Below, in pieces: positions 34,342 to 42,550 of a stretch of DNA of 64,000 nt. The translations under genes and the position numbers were made by a program. The notes beneath the pieces were generated by a model. It saw nothing but the letters and a program-made list of their open reading frames with translations. It ran no database searches and was not told the DNA's origin. The stretch's first letter is position 1; each line of letters opens with the position of its first letter. Source of the stretch: Mobiluncus sp963511525. GTDB taxonomy: Bacteria; Actinomycetota; Actinomycetes; Actinomycetales; Actinomycetaceae. The DNA is taken from NCBI RefSeq assembly GCF_963511525.1, contig NZ_CAUPIY010000010.1, positions 1 to 64,000 on the forward strand, given 5' to 3'.

Positions 34342-34802
34342 GGCGCGGGCATCATCGAAAAGCATCGAGGTTGGTGCAGCGGCTGGTTCGTGAGGAATCC
34401 GGCGAGGCTACCTTAGAGTTTGTGGGCATCACCATGATGCTCCTGATACCGCTGGTGTACCTGATTTTGGCTTTCTTTCAGATTCAATCTGGTCTGTACG
34501 CGGCCGAGGCCGGGGCAGCCGGAGCGGCGCGTATCCTCACGCTGCATCCCGAAACAGGGGTCAGTTCGGCCAACTTGGCGGTGCAGATGGCGGCCGCTGA
34601 CCAGGGATTACCGGCGGGACAGGCCCACTACACTCTGGACTGTGTGACTGGACCGTGCCCTGCCGCGGGTTCGCGCGGTATCGTCCACGTTAGTGTGGAA
34701 GTCCCCCTGCCGCTGGTGGGAACGATGCTACAGGGTTCCTTTCCCGCTTCCTTGCCGCTGAGCGCGGATCATCCGATTCAGTGGGGCGAGCATGGGGCTT
34801 AG
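34338..34802 (+). CDS. Second TadE/TadF-like minor pilin
   Basis: 154 residues with a basic N-terminus, then REESGEATLEFVGITMML, a strong TadE-type signature (Glu before the helix), one membrane helix (about 29-50) and a periplasmic-side domain with a Cys pair (DCVTGPCP). GTG start overlaps the previous stop. It is probably a minor pseudopilin alongside the preceding TadE. Confidence 0.78.
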   Translation: MRRGHHRKASRLVQRLVREESGEATLEFVGITMMLLIPLVYLILAFFQIQSGLYAAEAGAAGAARILTLHPETGVSSANLAVQMAAADQGLPAGQAHYTLDCVTGPCPAAGSRGIVHVSVEVPLPLVGTMLQGSFPASLPLSADHPIQWGEHGA

Positions 34803-35307
34803 GAAATGGCACAAGGACGGTGCGGTGCTGCATCGGCTTTCCGCCCGGTTCGACCGTCTCGGTGGTGAGGACGGCCGCGTCATGCTGTTGGGGTTGGCTG
34901 CTTGCGTGCTGCTCTGTGTGATTATCCTGATGAGCATGGCGCTGTCCGGGGTTTATCTGGAACAGCGGCGCTTGCAGCGTTTGGCAGACCAGACCGCATC
35001 GATGGCAGCTTCCAACATCGCGGATGCTGCCTACTATCAAAATGGAATTGTTGACGGCGTCCCCCTGGAAATCGAACCGAATCACGCCTCGGAACGCGCT
35101 GCCGAATACCTCTCAGGGGCGGCAATAGGCACGAACTCTGGCTTGCAGGGAATTGACCTGGTTGACGTAGATGTGGCTTCGACCCGGGTACAGGTAACTT
35201 TGCAGGCCACCGGCAAAATTCCGCTGGTGGTTCCGCTCATCAGTTCCCTGACCCAGGTCGAACTCACAGCTACCGGGGCGGCTTCGCTAAAGGCCAGCTT
35301 CGGCTAG
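34792..35307 (+). CDS. TadG-like pilus-associated protein
   Basis: 171 residues: a basic N-terminus, GGEDGRVMLLGLAACVLL at the start of one membrane helix (about 28-50), then VYLEQRRLQRLADQTASMAA, which is the typical TadG/Rv3660c-like continuation in which an Arg/Leu-rich helix follows the membrane segment. The remainder is a small extracytoplasmic beta-rich domain. It overlaps the previous gene by 11 nt and closes the tad operon. It converges on the ABC permease gene across 12 nt. Confidence 0.75.
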   Translation: MGLRKWHKDGAVLHRLSARFDRLGGEDGRVMLLGLAACVLLCVIILMSMALSGVYLEQRRLQRLADQTASMAASNIADAAYYQNGIVDGVPLEIEPNHASERAAEYLSGAAIGTNSGLQGIDLVDVDVASTRVQVTLQATGKIPLVVPLISSLTQVELTATGAASLKASFG

Positions 35308-35319
35308 CCGCCCGCCCAC

Positions 35320-38034
35320 TCAGTCGTGAGCCAGCGCCTCGACCGGCGTGACCCGTGCTGCTGCCCGCGCCGGACCAATCGAAGCCAACAGCGCCACCAC
35401 GATGGTCAGCGCCGCGGCCGCGATAGCTAGCGGAGGTACCACAATAACTTGTGCGGAGGCCAGTTCCGTCACCGGCAGGGCGTTGATGCCGGCTATTGCG
35501 TAACCCAAACCGGCTAATACGCCTACGACCAGCGCCCCGAGGGCCGTCAACAGCGCTTCGATAGCGAGCATTCCTTGCAAACGTCCCTTCGTCATGCCCA
35601 AGGCGCGCAGCATCCCATTTTCTCGCCGGCGTTCCATCACCGAGAGAGCCAAAGTGTTCGCCACTCCAACTAGCGCTACCAGGACTGATACCCCGAGCAT
35701 CGCGAAAGCGCCCCACATCAACCCTTGTGTTATCTGGGTAAACATGGCTCGGTCGGGCGCGGAACCGTTGATGTAGGCGTCCTGCTCGGAGGCGGCCGGA
35801 ATATCCGAAGCGAGCTGCTCAATGTCAGAAAAGCTGCAATCCGGAGAAATCCGCATCAGCAGAACTCGAGGCGCCAGCACCGTGGCATTACGCTCAAGCT
35901 CCTGGTCGGCGTCGGTTTGTGCCGGACGAACCACCTGGGTGGAACTGGCCAGGCCAGCCAAATCCTGGGGGTTCACGGACACGAAATCCAGGGGAGTTTT
36001 CTCAGCCGTGAGTTTCAGCACTTTCTCTCCGCTGCGGACGGCATAAGGCTTGCCTACTTCCTCATCGCTCAACATTGGAATTCCCACGTGGCCGGGAGCA
36101 ATCACGGGAATGCGGCTGTGGGATATGGTCGAGAAATCCTTAGATTCCAACAGCATTTCCTGAGTATCCGCGTCGGGGTCACAAGGCTCGTTCGTTGCGG
36201 CAACGATACAGCCGCCGTTTTCGTCTTGGGTCAGCTTTTCCGGCTGAGACAATAATTGCTGGGTTTTTTCGTACTCGTCCCAGGGAACAGCGCTGCCCAG
36301 CAGCCCATTTACGGCGATGGTGTGTTCCAAACCGGAAGTGGCTTTCACGTTGGCGATGGTGGATTGGCTCAGCGGTTCGCCCTCCGAAACGAGTTGCAGG
36401 TCTACCGGAGTATGTTCGTCGATGATTTTTTTGCCGGTAGCGTCTACCGAGGCCGCCCCGACCAGCAGCAGTACCATCAAGGTAATACCTAAGGTCAAGG
36501 CCGCGCCGGTAGCTCCGGTACGCCGCGGGTTACGACCCGTATTTTCCGCCGCTAAACGCCACGTCACCGCCGCGGGGGAACTGAAAACACCCAAAGCGGA
36601 AGTCACGTAGGGCAAAACGATGGAAGTCAGCACGACCAGCCCCAGGAAAGAAATCATTCCGGCAAACATCGCGGTCAGGAAGAAGTTGGAGGTGTAGGTA
36701 TCCATGTCTCCCTGCTCCGAGACGCTCGTCATCAACTGATGGTTCTTCAGGGTGGCGTAGACCATGGTGGCGGTGCCGCCAAAGAACAGAATGGAACCAA
36801 AAATGGCGCGAACCGTCCGGTGCTTGCGCCGCCGGCTGAGCTTGTCTTCCGTCGCCAGAGCCTCAATCGGGGTGACCTGGGCGACCCGGCGGGACGGGGC
36901 AAACCCGGCCAGGAAAGAAATCACGGTACCGCAGAGGAATCCCGCCAGCAGGCTTTGCCAGTTCAAAACGGTGAATGCCTGACCCCAAGTGTCGGCGAGG
37001 TTGGCAATTCGGCACGCTATGGCCGAAAAAATCACACCTGCCAATACCCCAATCATCGCAGAAACGGCGCCTACCAGTAACGTCTCACGGGCCACCAGGG
37101 AACGGAGCTGACCGGAGGTGGCACCGACCGCTCGCAGCAGAGCCAGTTGGCGCCGCCGGCGGGCAAACAGCACGTTGTAGGTTACTGACACGACAATAAT
37201 GGCGGTAACGCCAGCTATGAGCGGGAACACCAAGGCCAACACGAGCAGGACATCTTCCCCGCCCATCATGGTATCCACGGCACGATCCAAGTATTGATCC
37301 GCGGTGAACACCTCATAGTAATCTGCGTCGGCAGTGTGGGAGGTCAACTGTTTCAGTTCGGCCGCGGCAGCTTTCAGGTTTGTGGAGCCGACCCCCGAAA
37401 CCAGCAAGATGTCAGCCAAATAATCGTCCCCAGCCCAGGCTTTCACCAGGGAATCGGAAACATAGGTGGAGGGGAACGCGCCGGGACGGGCTTTATAGAT
37501 ACCGCTGACCTTGAGTGGCACCGTCTTGGTGTCATCGGTGGCAAGATCGTAGATTCCTGCGTTGAGGGTATCCCCGACTTTAACCCCGAGAGTCTTAGCG
37601 TTGGACTGCTCGACACCGATTTCAGTTTCAGAGCTGGGGCGCTTTCCCTCCACGACCGAACTGGGGTCGAACACGGGATTGCCCAGCCCCAATACCGAGG
37701 CAGACACGGTTTTGCGATTTGCGGACAAATCCACGCTCATGGCAGACCGGGTCAGGATTTTCCACTCCGGGTGAGCCGTATGGGCTTGATCCGCGACCTT
37801 TTGCAGGTAGTCCGGTTCGGGTCCCTCACCGTCGTAGGGAACTCCGTTGGGAGCCTTGACAATCAGGTCAGCACCGGCAGCTTCCTCCGTAAGGTTGCGG
37901 GCCAAAGTCATCTTGAGCCCCTCAGTCAACCCTAGGCAGGTCAACAGAAACGCTACGGCCAAGGCAATCGCCAAGGCAGTGGCGGTGTAGCTTTTCACGT
38001 TCTTGCGCAAATCTGCGCGCAGAATTCCTTTCAT
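35320..38034 (-). CDS. ABC transporter permease, FtsX/MacB type
   Basis: A 904-residue membrane protein with two FtsX-like permease domains. An N-terminal helix (about 15-35) is followed by an extracytoplasmic MacB-PCD-like region, a first three-helix FtsX block (about 265-400; GVTAIIVVSVTYNVLFARRR), a further helix pair, a second extracytoplasmic region, and a final FtsX block (about 770-895; VGVANTLALSVMERRRENGM). Such proteins couple ATP hydrolysis to work outside the membrane, for example export of peptides or lipoproteins; the cargo is unknown. It follows its ATPase by 3 nt. Confidence 0.88.
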   Translation of the reverse strand: MKGILRADLRKNVKSYTATALAIALAVAFLLTCLGLTEGLKMTLARNLTEEAAGADLIVKAPNGVPYDGEGPEPDYLQKVADQAHTAHPEWKILTRSAMSVDLSANRKTVSASVLGLGNPVFDPSSVVEGKRPSSETEIGVEQSNAKTLGVKVGDTLNAGIYDLATDDTKTVPLKVSGIYKARPGAFPSTYVSDSLVKAWAGDDYLADILLVSGVGSTNLKAAAAELKQLTSHTADADYYEVFTADQYLDRAVDTMMGGEDVLLVLALVFPLIAGVTAIIVVSVTYNVLFARRRRQLALLRAVGATSGQLRSLVARETLLVGAVSAMIGVLAGVIFSAIACRIANLADTWGQAFTVLNWQSLLAGFLCGTVISFLAGFAPSRRVAQVTPIEALATEDKLSRRRKHRTVRAIFGSILFFGGTATMVYATLKNHQLMTSVSEQGDMDTYTSNFFLTAMFAGMISFLGLVVLTSIVLPYVTSALGVFSSPAAVTWRLAAENTGRNPRRTGATGAALTLGITLMVLLLVGAASVDATGKKIIDEHTPVDLQLVSEGEPLSQSTIANVKATSGLEHTIAVNGLLGSAVPWDEYEKTQQLLSQPEKLTQDENGGCIVAATNEPCDPDADTQEMLLESKDFSTISHSRIPVIAPGHVGIPMLSDEEVGKPYAVRSGEKVLKLTAEKTPLDFVSVNPQDLAGLASSTQVVRPAQTDADQELERNATVLAPRVLLMRISPDCSFSDIEQLASDIPAASEQDAYINGSAPDRAMFTQITQGLMWGAFAMLGVSVLVALVGVANTLALSVMERRRENGMLRALGMTKGRLQGMLAIEALLTALGALVVGVLAGLGYAIAGINALPVTELASAQVIVVPPLAIAAAALTIVVALLASIGPARAAARVTPVEALAHD

Positions 38035-38037
38035 CTC

Positions 38038-38874
38038 TCACGCCACCTTTGCGATGTCTGCGGGTTCGGGGTGATGCAAATCGTGCACAATCATTCCGTC
38101 ACGGACAATCAAGACCCGGTCCCCGGTCGTGGCGGCGTGCTGGTCATGGGTCACCATCACCACGGTTTGCCCGAAGTTATCGACCGCCGCGCGCAGCAGG
38201 TTCAGGACTTCAGCAGAAGACGCGGTGTCCAGGTTTCCGGTCGGCTCGTCAGCGACCAACATGGCGGGGCGGGACAGCAGGGCTCGCGCGACTGCGACGC
38301 GCTGTACCTGGCCGCCGGACAGCTCGTAAGGCTTGTGGTTCAGCCGAGTGGTGAGGTCCAATCCGGTGACGATTTGGTCGAACCAGTGCCGGTCTATCGG
38401 CTTATTCGCCAAGCGCAGCGGCAGTTCGATATTGGCCCCCGCGCTCAAGGTCGGAACCAGGTTAAACGACTGGAACACGAACCCTAAGTTGTCGCGGCGC
38501 CACAGGGTCAGGGGCTTGTCTTTTAGCTTGGTGATGTCCACGCGGTTGACCGTGATGGAACCGGAAGTGACCGCGTCCAAACCGGCTAGGACGTGCAGCA
38601 GCGTGGATTTTCCGGAACCGGAGGGGCCCATGATGACTGTGAATTCGCGGGCGTTAATATCTACGTTGATTCCGCGCAACGCCTCAACTCGCGTGCCTTT
38701 TTCCCCGTAAACCTTGGTGACATCGCGCAGTACGGCGACCGGGACAGTCGGGATGTTCGTCTCCGCATTGGTCACAAGGGGGGAGGGGCCCGTTTCGGGG
38801 TCGGCAGAGGCCGGTGGTGTGGGGGGCGTCACCGGGGTAAACGGGGTGTCGGCGGGGCTATTCGGGGAGGACAT
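38038..38874 (-). CDS. ABC transporter ATP-binding protein (MacB/LolD type)
   Basis: A 278-residue ATPase partner of the FtsX-type permease. Walker A is GPSGSGKSTLLH, the Q-loop region is FVFQSFNLVPTLS, the signature is LSGGQVQRVAVARA, Walker B is VADEPTGNLD, and the H-loop is MVTHDQHAA. A 35-residue Pro/Ser/Thr-rich N-terminal extension precedes the domain. The ATG at 38874 has GAAAGG 7 nt upstream; a TTG at 38880 is the alternative. It lies downstream of marR on the same strand but behind a terminator. Confidence 0.93.
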   Translation of the reverse strand: MSSPNSPADTPFTPVTPPTPPASADPETGPSPLVTNAETNIPTVPVAVLRDVTKVYGEKGTRVEALRGINVDINAREFTVIMGPSGSGKSTLLHVLAGLDAVTSGSITVNRVDITKLKDKPLTLWRRDNLGFVFQSFNLVPTLSAGANIELPLRLANKPIDRHWFDQIVTGLDLTTRLNHKPYELSGGQVQRVAVARALLSRPAMLVADEPTGNLDTASSAEVLNLLRAAVDNFGQTVVMVTHDQHAATTGDRVLIVRDGMIVHDLHHPEPADIAKVA

Positions 38875-38940
38875 AATCAACCTTTCGCTAGAGTTCTTAA
38901 CTGAAATCCAGCGTAGCCAGCCCGAAACTAATAGGCTATG

Positions 38941-38963
38941 GGGGTTTACCCTGAAAAAACCCC
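38941..38963 (-). terminator. Terminator between marR and the ABC operon
   Basis: GGGGTTT (38941-38947) and AAACCCC (38957-38963) form a 7-bp stem about 28 nt after the marR stop on the minus strand. It would reduce read-through into the ABC transporter genes. Confidence 0.55.
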
Positions 38964-38990
38964 GAGGCGTCCCTGAGTCGGTTGAGGTCT

Positions 38991-39464
38991 CTAGGGTTCC
39001 GGTTTTTCCAGGTGGGTACGCATACTGGATAGCACGCGGCGCATCGCGTTTAAATCTGATTGCGAAACCCGGCCAGCAAACAGTTCACGTACCACTTTCA
39101 TCTGAACTTGCGCCGCGGCTTCGTAAGCGTTCAACCCTTTGGTTGACAGGCAAGCATTGCGGGTGCGTTTATCCGCACCTTGGCATAGCCGATTCAGCCA
39201 GCCCTTTTTCTCCATCTCACCGAGTCGATAGTTCAATCGAGAGGGTGAAAATACTGTTTGTCTGGCAAGTTCACCGAGCTGCAGTTTCTTTTCCGGAGCG
39301 TTAGCCAAAGCCGTCAAGATGGAATATTGAGGCAGGTCGAAGCCGCATTGTTCCTTGAGAGCATAGTCAATCTCTAAATTGAGCATTTGGGAAAACTTAA
39401 AAAAGTCTTCCCAGATTTCTTCGGGCGTAGCGTCCGGTGTGTCTGGAGAATCGGTGCGAACCAA
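38991..39464 (-). CDS. MarR family transcriptional regulator
   Basis: A 157-residue winged-helix protein. The DNA-binding region spans about residues 45-110 (YSILTALANAP, QLGELARQTVFSPSRLNYRLGEMEKKGWLNR), followed by the wing and a C-terminal dimerisation helix. MarR proteins usually repress efflux or stress genes and release DNA on ligand binding. The start is TTG with GAGAGG upstream. It sits just upstream of, and in the same direction as, the MacB-type exporter, so regulation of that operon is plausible but not shown. The AT-rich region to its right (39480-39600) probably holds its promoter. Confidence 0.88.
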   Translation of the reverse strand: MVRTDSPDTPDATPEEIWEDFFKFSQMLNLEIDYALKEQCGFDLPQYSILTALANAPEKKLQLGELARQTVFSPSRLNYRLGEMEKKGWLNRLCQGADKRTRNACLSTKGLNAYEAAAQVQMKVVRELFAGRVSQSDLNAMRRVLSSMRTHLEKPEP

Positions 39465-39649
39465 CGTGAAGGCCTCTCGGAACTCGGTAATCCTAATGGT
39501 TGTTTTGTTATTGTGCTATAAACCGTGCAGTTTTCCAATCTTTTGATTATATATTTACTAATAATTTAATCTTTCTTTAGGGTGGCCCTTCGCTAATATG
39601 TCGTGCCCTTTCGGGTGGAAAACCTGACTGGAACTGACGTTTGCACAGG

Positions 39650-40675
39650 TTATGGCCATAGCTGCACAAAAATTTGCGAAGGGGGAACGCCGAAACGATT
39701 TTGTGAAGTCACATCGCCTTTGGCGGCGCTAATCCAGGGTTGACGTAACGCTGACAGGGCTTGGTCTGGTGATTTTTTCGAGGCCGCGCCGGTCGGCGAA
39801 ATGAGTTCGATAATCTTTAGGTGAGCCGCGAAAGCATCGGCATCAGCCTGATTGATGAGACGAATCGCGTCCGGGGTTGTCTTAATCTGGGAAAAATCCA
39901 AAGCGTACTGGGCGGCACGCACGTCTTCCACGCCCCCGTCCACCAGCGACTGCACGTCCCAAGCTAGGGAATCCGCCCTTTGCAAAGCCCACTGCCGGTC
40001 ATTCCCGCTCAGATGAGCGGCCGCCACTTCCATACGGAAACGAGCAAAATCCAGAGCGGTCTGCGCTTCTTTAAGATTTTGCAGGTTTTTCCGGTCGGCT
40101 ATGGGTTCAGTGGAACCTTCGGGGTTCGTCCCTGCCAGTGAGTCTACCGGCACTGTTGGTTCGGGAAGTTTGTGTCCCGCGGCTCCCGCCACGTGAGAGG
40201 CATCCAGCTGCTGGGCGGCGCACAAGGCCGTAAGGAGCTGCGCGTCGTTAGCGTGGGGAGCGCGTGCCCCCGCCTGGCAGGATGTTGCGGCCGTATCTAC
40301 CAGGAGTTGTATCAGGTCCTCCACGCTGCCCGGAGCCGGGGAAGGTTGAGGTCCGGGGTCGGCGCCCTCCGGGGTTCCCTGCGGCCACGGTTGCCAGACC
40401 CCACCCAAGGCTGCTAGACGGGTCGCGGATAGCTCGCGTACCGTCCCAATCACTTCACGCACCCCGGGGGCTAGTGAGGCGTCGTTTGCCATCTTTTCGC
40501 TGCCGATGCCGATGGCGGCTTCCGCGCGTGAAACGGCGGAAATCCCGGTTTGGCCGGCATCCAGTTCCGGCAGGGCATCGGGGGGAGTGTCCAGGCGCAG
40601 TCCACATCCAGTCAGCGCAAACCCCGCCACAAGCCATAGACTTAGTTTCAGGAAACGGGACGGGGATAAAAACAT
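39650..40675 (-). CDS. DUF4439-type lipoprotein with ferritin-like helices
   Basis: A 341-residue predicted lipoprotein: signal peptide with lipobox LTGC at about 21-24. Residues about 190-290 are helical and Ala-rich (ALDFARFRMEVAAAHL, AQYALDFSQI), resembling the ferritin-like DUF4439 family. Actinobacterial DUF4439 genes commonly stand divergent to rimP, as here, across about 75 nt. No iron-binding role is established. The N-terminal half is low-complexity and rich in Ala, Pro and Gly. Confidence 0.7.
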   Translation of the reverse strand: MFLSPSRFLKLSLWLVAGFALTGCGLRLDTPPDALPELDAGQTGISAVSRAEAAIGIGSEKMANDASLAPGVREVIGTVRELSATRLAALGGVWQPWPQGTPEGADPGPQPSPAPGSVEDLIQLLVDTAATSCQAGARAPHANDAQLLTALCAAQQLDASHVAGAAGHKLPEPTVPVDSLAGTNPEGSTEPIADRKNLQNLKEAQTALDFARFRMEVAAAHLSGNDRQWALQRADSLAWDVQSLVDGGVEDVRAAQYALDFSQIKTTPDAIRLINQADADAFAAHLKIIELISPTGAASKKSPDQALSALRQPWISAAKGDVTSQNRFGVPPSQIFVQLWP

Positions 40676-40749
40676 AAACCCATTGTTTCATACCCCGCCC
40701 CATCCACCCGCTCAGGCAACTCTGAGGGAATGAAAAAAAGGGGAGACTA

Positions 40750-41277
40750 TTGCAGATAAAGACAGAAGCTCAGCCGCATACCTCGGCAGACCCCAGTGTC
40801 GCCGCAATTATCCAGGTCATCAGCCCGGTCATAGATGCTGCCGGATTGTATTTGGAAAAAATTGCCCTCACCGGCCCGAAACATCAGCGGGTCGTGGCGA
40901 TTGGTTTGGATTTACCCGATGGGCAGGCCGATTTGGGTAGCGCGCAGCTGGAGGAAGCGAGCCGCGCCATCGGTGCCGCTCTGGACGCAAACGATCCGCT
41001 GCCAGGTGCCTATACCCTTGAGATTTCCACGCTTGGCGCCGAACACGCGCTGACGAATCTGCGGCTGGCGCGCCGGGCTCTCGGTAAGGATGTAGAAGTG
41101 CGTATCGGCGGGCAGGTCCACACCGGAATCTTGACCGACGTTATGCAAACCGGGCTGAGCGTAAATGACGATGGAGACGTTACGGTTTATCCCTTTGAGG
41201 ACATAGAATCGGTACGTACCGTTATTTTGTTTGGGAAGCCTCGGGGGTCCCAGCGCAACGGGCGAAAAAATAAATAG
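40750..41277 (+). CDS. rimP: Ribosome maturation factor RimP
   Basis: A 175-residue RimP, needed for maturation of the 30S subunit. An N-terminal alpha/beta domain (about 15-90) contains the YLEKIAL strand and the LEISTLGAEHAL segment that corresponds to the conserved LEVSSPGxxRPL region, here notably divergent. The C-terminal SH3-like domain ends in FEDIESVRTVILF and a basic tail. TTG start with GGGAG upstream. It heads the rimP-nusA pair, 23 nt before nusA. Confidence 0.9.
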   Translation: MQIKTEAQPHTSADPSVAAIIQVISPVIDAAGLYLEKIALTGPKHQRVVAIGLDLPDGQADLGSAQLEEASRAIGAALDANDPLPGAYTLEISTLGAEHALTNLRLARRALGKDVEVRIGGQVHTGILTDVMQTGLSVNDDGDVTVYPFEDIESVRTVILFGKPRGSQRNGRKNK

Positions 41278-41300
41278 CGACAAATCAATACGGAGGAATC

Positions 41301-42287
41301 ATGCAAATTGACATGTCTGCATTGCGCCTGGTGGAAGCCGAAAAGGGCATGGATATGAACTCGCTTATCGACACGGTCGAGCAAGCGCTTTTGAAGGCAT
41401 ACCGCAATCAGCCGGGTGCTGAAAAAGATCATTCACGGGTTGAGGTTGATCGCAAGACCGGTGAGGTGCGAGTTTTGGTGAAGGAGCTGGACGAGGACGG
41501 CAACGAGCTGGGTGAGTCCGAGATTACTCCTAAAGATTTTGGACGTACCGCCGCAGCCACGGTGAAATCCGTGATTATTCAACGTTTCCAGGAGGAAGAA
41601 GACAAAGCTGTTCTGGGAGATTTCAAGGATCGTGTCGGTCAAGTCGTTTCCGGAGTGGTGACTTCCGGGCGCGATCCGAAGCTGGTTACCGTGAATCTGG
41701 GAGATGTGGAAGGCATTATTCCACCGGCCGAACAGGTCCCTGGCGAAAAATACCAGCACGGAGTGCGGCTGAGCGTATACGTTTTGGCGGCGTCGCGTGG
41801 CTTGAAAGGCCCGCATATCGAGCTGTCTCGAACTCATCCCGGCTTGGTGCAGGGCTTGTTTAAACGCGAAGTGCCCGAAATCGACAAGGAAGAAGTCGTC
41901 ATCGAATCCGTGGCTCGCGAGCCGGGACACCGCACCAAGATTGCCGTGCGGGCGACCGAAAAAGGTATCAACGCCAAGGGGGCGTGCATCGGCCCGAACG
42001 GTTCGCGCGTCCGGGCGGTTATGAACGAGCTCAACGGAGAAAAAATCGACATCGTGGATTGGGCCGAAGATCCTACGGTTTACGTGGCCAATGCTTTGAG
42101 CCCGGCCAAAGTCATTTCGGTACGGGTCATCGATGAGGCCAAGCGGCTGGCGCGAGTGGTGGTCCCGGACTTTCAACAGTCCCTGGCTATCGGTAAGGAA
42201 GGTCAAAATGCCCGCCTGGCTTCGCGCCTGACAGGTTGGGGGATTGACATCCATTCCGACACCGAAAATGGTGGCGCACCGGCCTAG
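41301..42287 (+). CDS. nusA: Transcription elongation/termination factor NusA
   Basis: A 328-residue NusA: N-terminal RNA-polymerase-binding domain (about 1-115), S1 domain (about 125-200; VSGVVTSGRDPKLVTVNLGD), then two KH domains (about 205-320) with IGPNGSRVRAV and IGKEGQNARLA as their GxxG loops. The acidic repeats of enterobacterial NusA are absent, as usual in actinobacteria. CGGAGGAATC precedes the ATG. A terminator follows. The ylxR gene normally found next is missing, and a CWB2 surface protein gene occupies the gap before infB. Confidence 0.95.
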   Translation: MQIDMSALRLVEAEKGMDMNSLIDTVEQALLKAYRNQPGAEKDHSRVEVDRKTGEVRVLVKELDEDGNELGESEITPKDFGRTAAATVKSVIIQRFQEEEDKAVLGDFKDRVGQVVSGVVTSGRDPKLVTVNLGDVEGIIPPAEQVPGEKYQHGVRLSVYVLAASRGLKGPHIELSRTHPGLVQGLFKREVPEIDKEEVVIESVAREPGHRTKIAVRATEKGINAKGACIGPNGSRVRAVMNELNGEKIDIVDWAEDPTVYVANALSPAKVISVRVIDEAKRLARVVVPDFQQSLAIGKEGQNARLASRLTGWGIDIHSDTENGGAPA

Positions 42288-42316
42288 ATTTTCAACCCCG
42301 CGAGGGGTTTCGCATC

Positions 42317-42346
42317 CAGCCCTCCGAGGTTCTTCCCGGAGGGCTG
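42317..42346 (+). terminator. Hairpin after nusA
   Basis: CAGCCCTCCG (42317-42326) and CGGAGGGCTG (42337-42346) form a perfect 10-bp stem 30 nt past the nusA stop, separating nusA from the inserted surface protein gene. Confidence 0.65.
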
Positions 42347-42481
42347 AATTGTCTGTGCACAAGGGCCGCGCCGGCGTTTCCGGGGGAGGCGCGGCAACGT
42401 TGGGGACCGCTCTTGTGAAGGTATATCCGCAGTTGAAAGCCTTTAAAATCGCCAAAATGGACATGGTTGTTACCAAAACGT

Positions 42482-42487
42482 TATAAT
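42482..42487 (+). promoter_or_regulatory. -10 element TATAAT before the CWB2/lysozyme-like gene
   Basis: A consensus TATAAT lies about 64 nt before the likely start, after the nusA terminator. No convincing -35 is seen at 16-18 nt. Confidence 0.5.
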
Positions 42488-42550
42488 CAATCGTCGCGGC
42501 GTGGGGTCGCGAAACGTTCAATAAATGAGGAGGGCATTTGGCTGGGTCAA

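Noticed and set aside
42357..42446. A short frame reading PRRRFRGRRG after nusA, reminiscent of YlxR
   Set aside because: Only a few residues agree, the Cys-rich YlxR N-terminus is absent, and the nusA terminator lies before it. It could be a remnant but cannot be supported.
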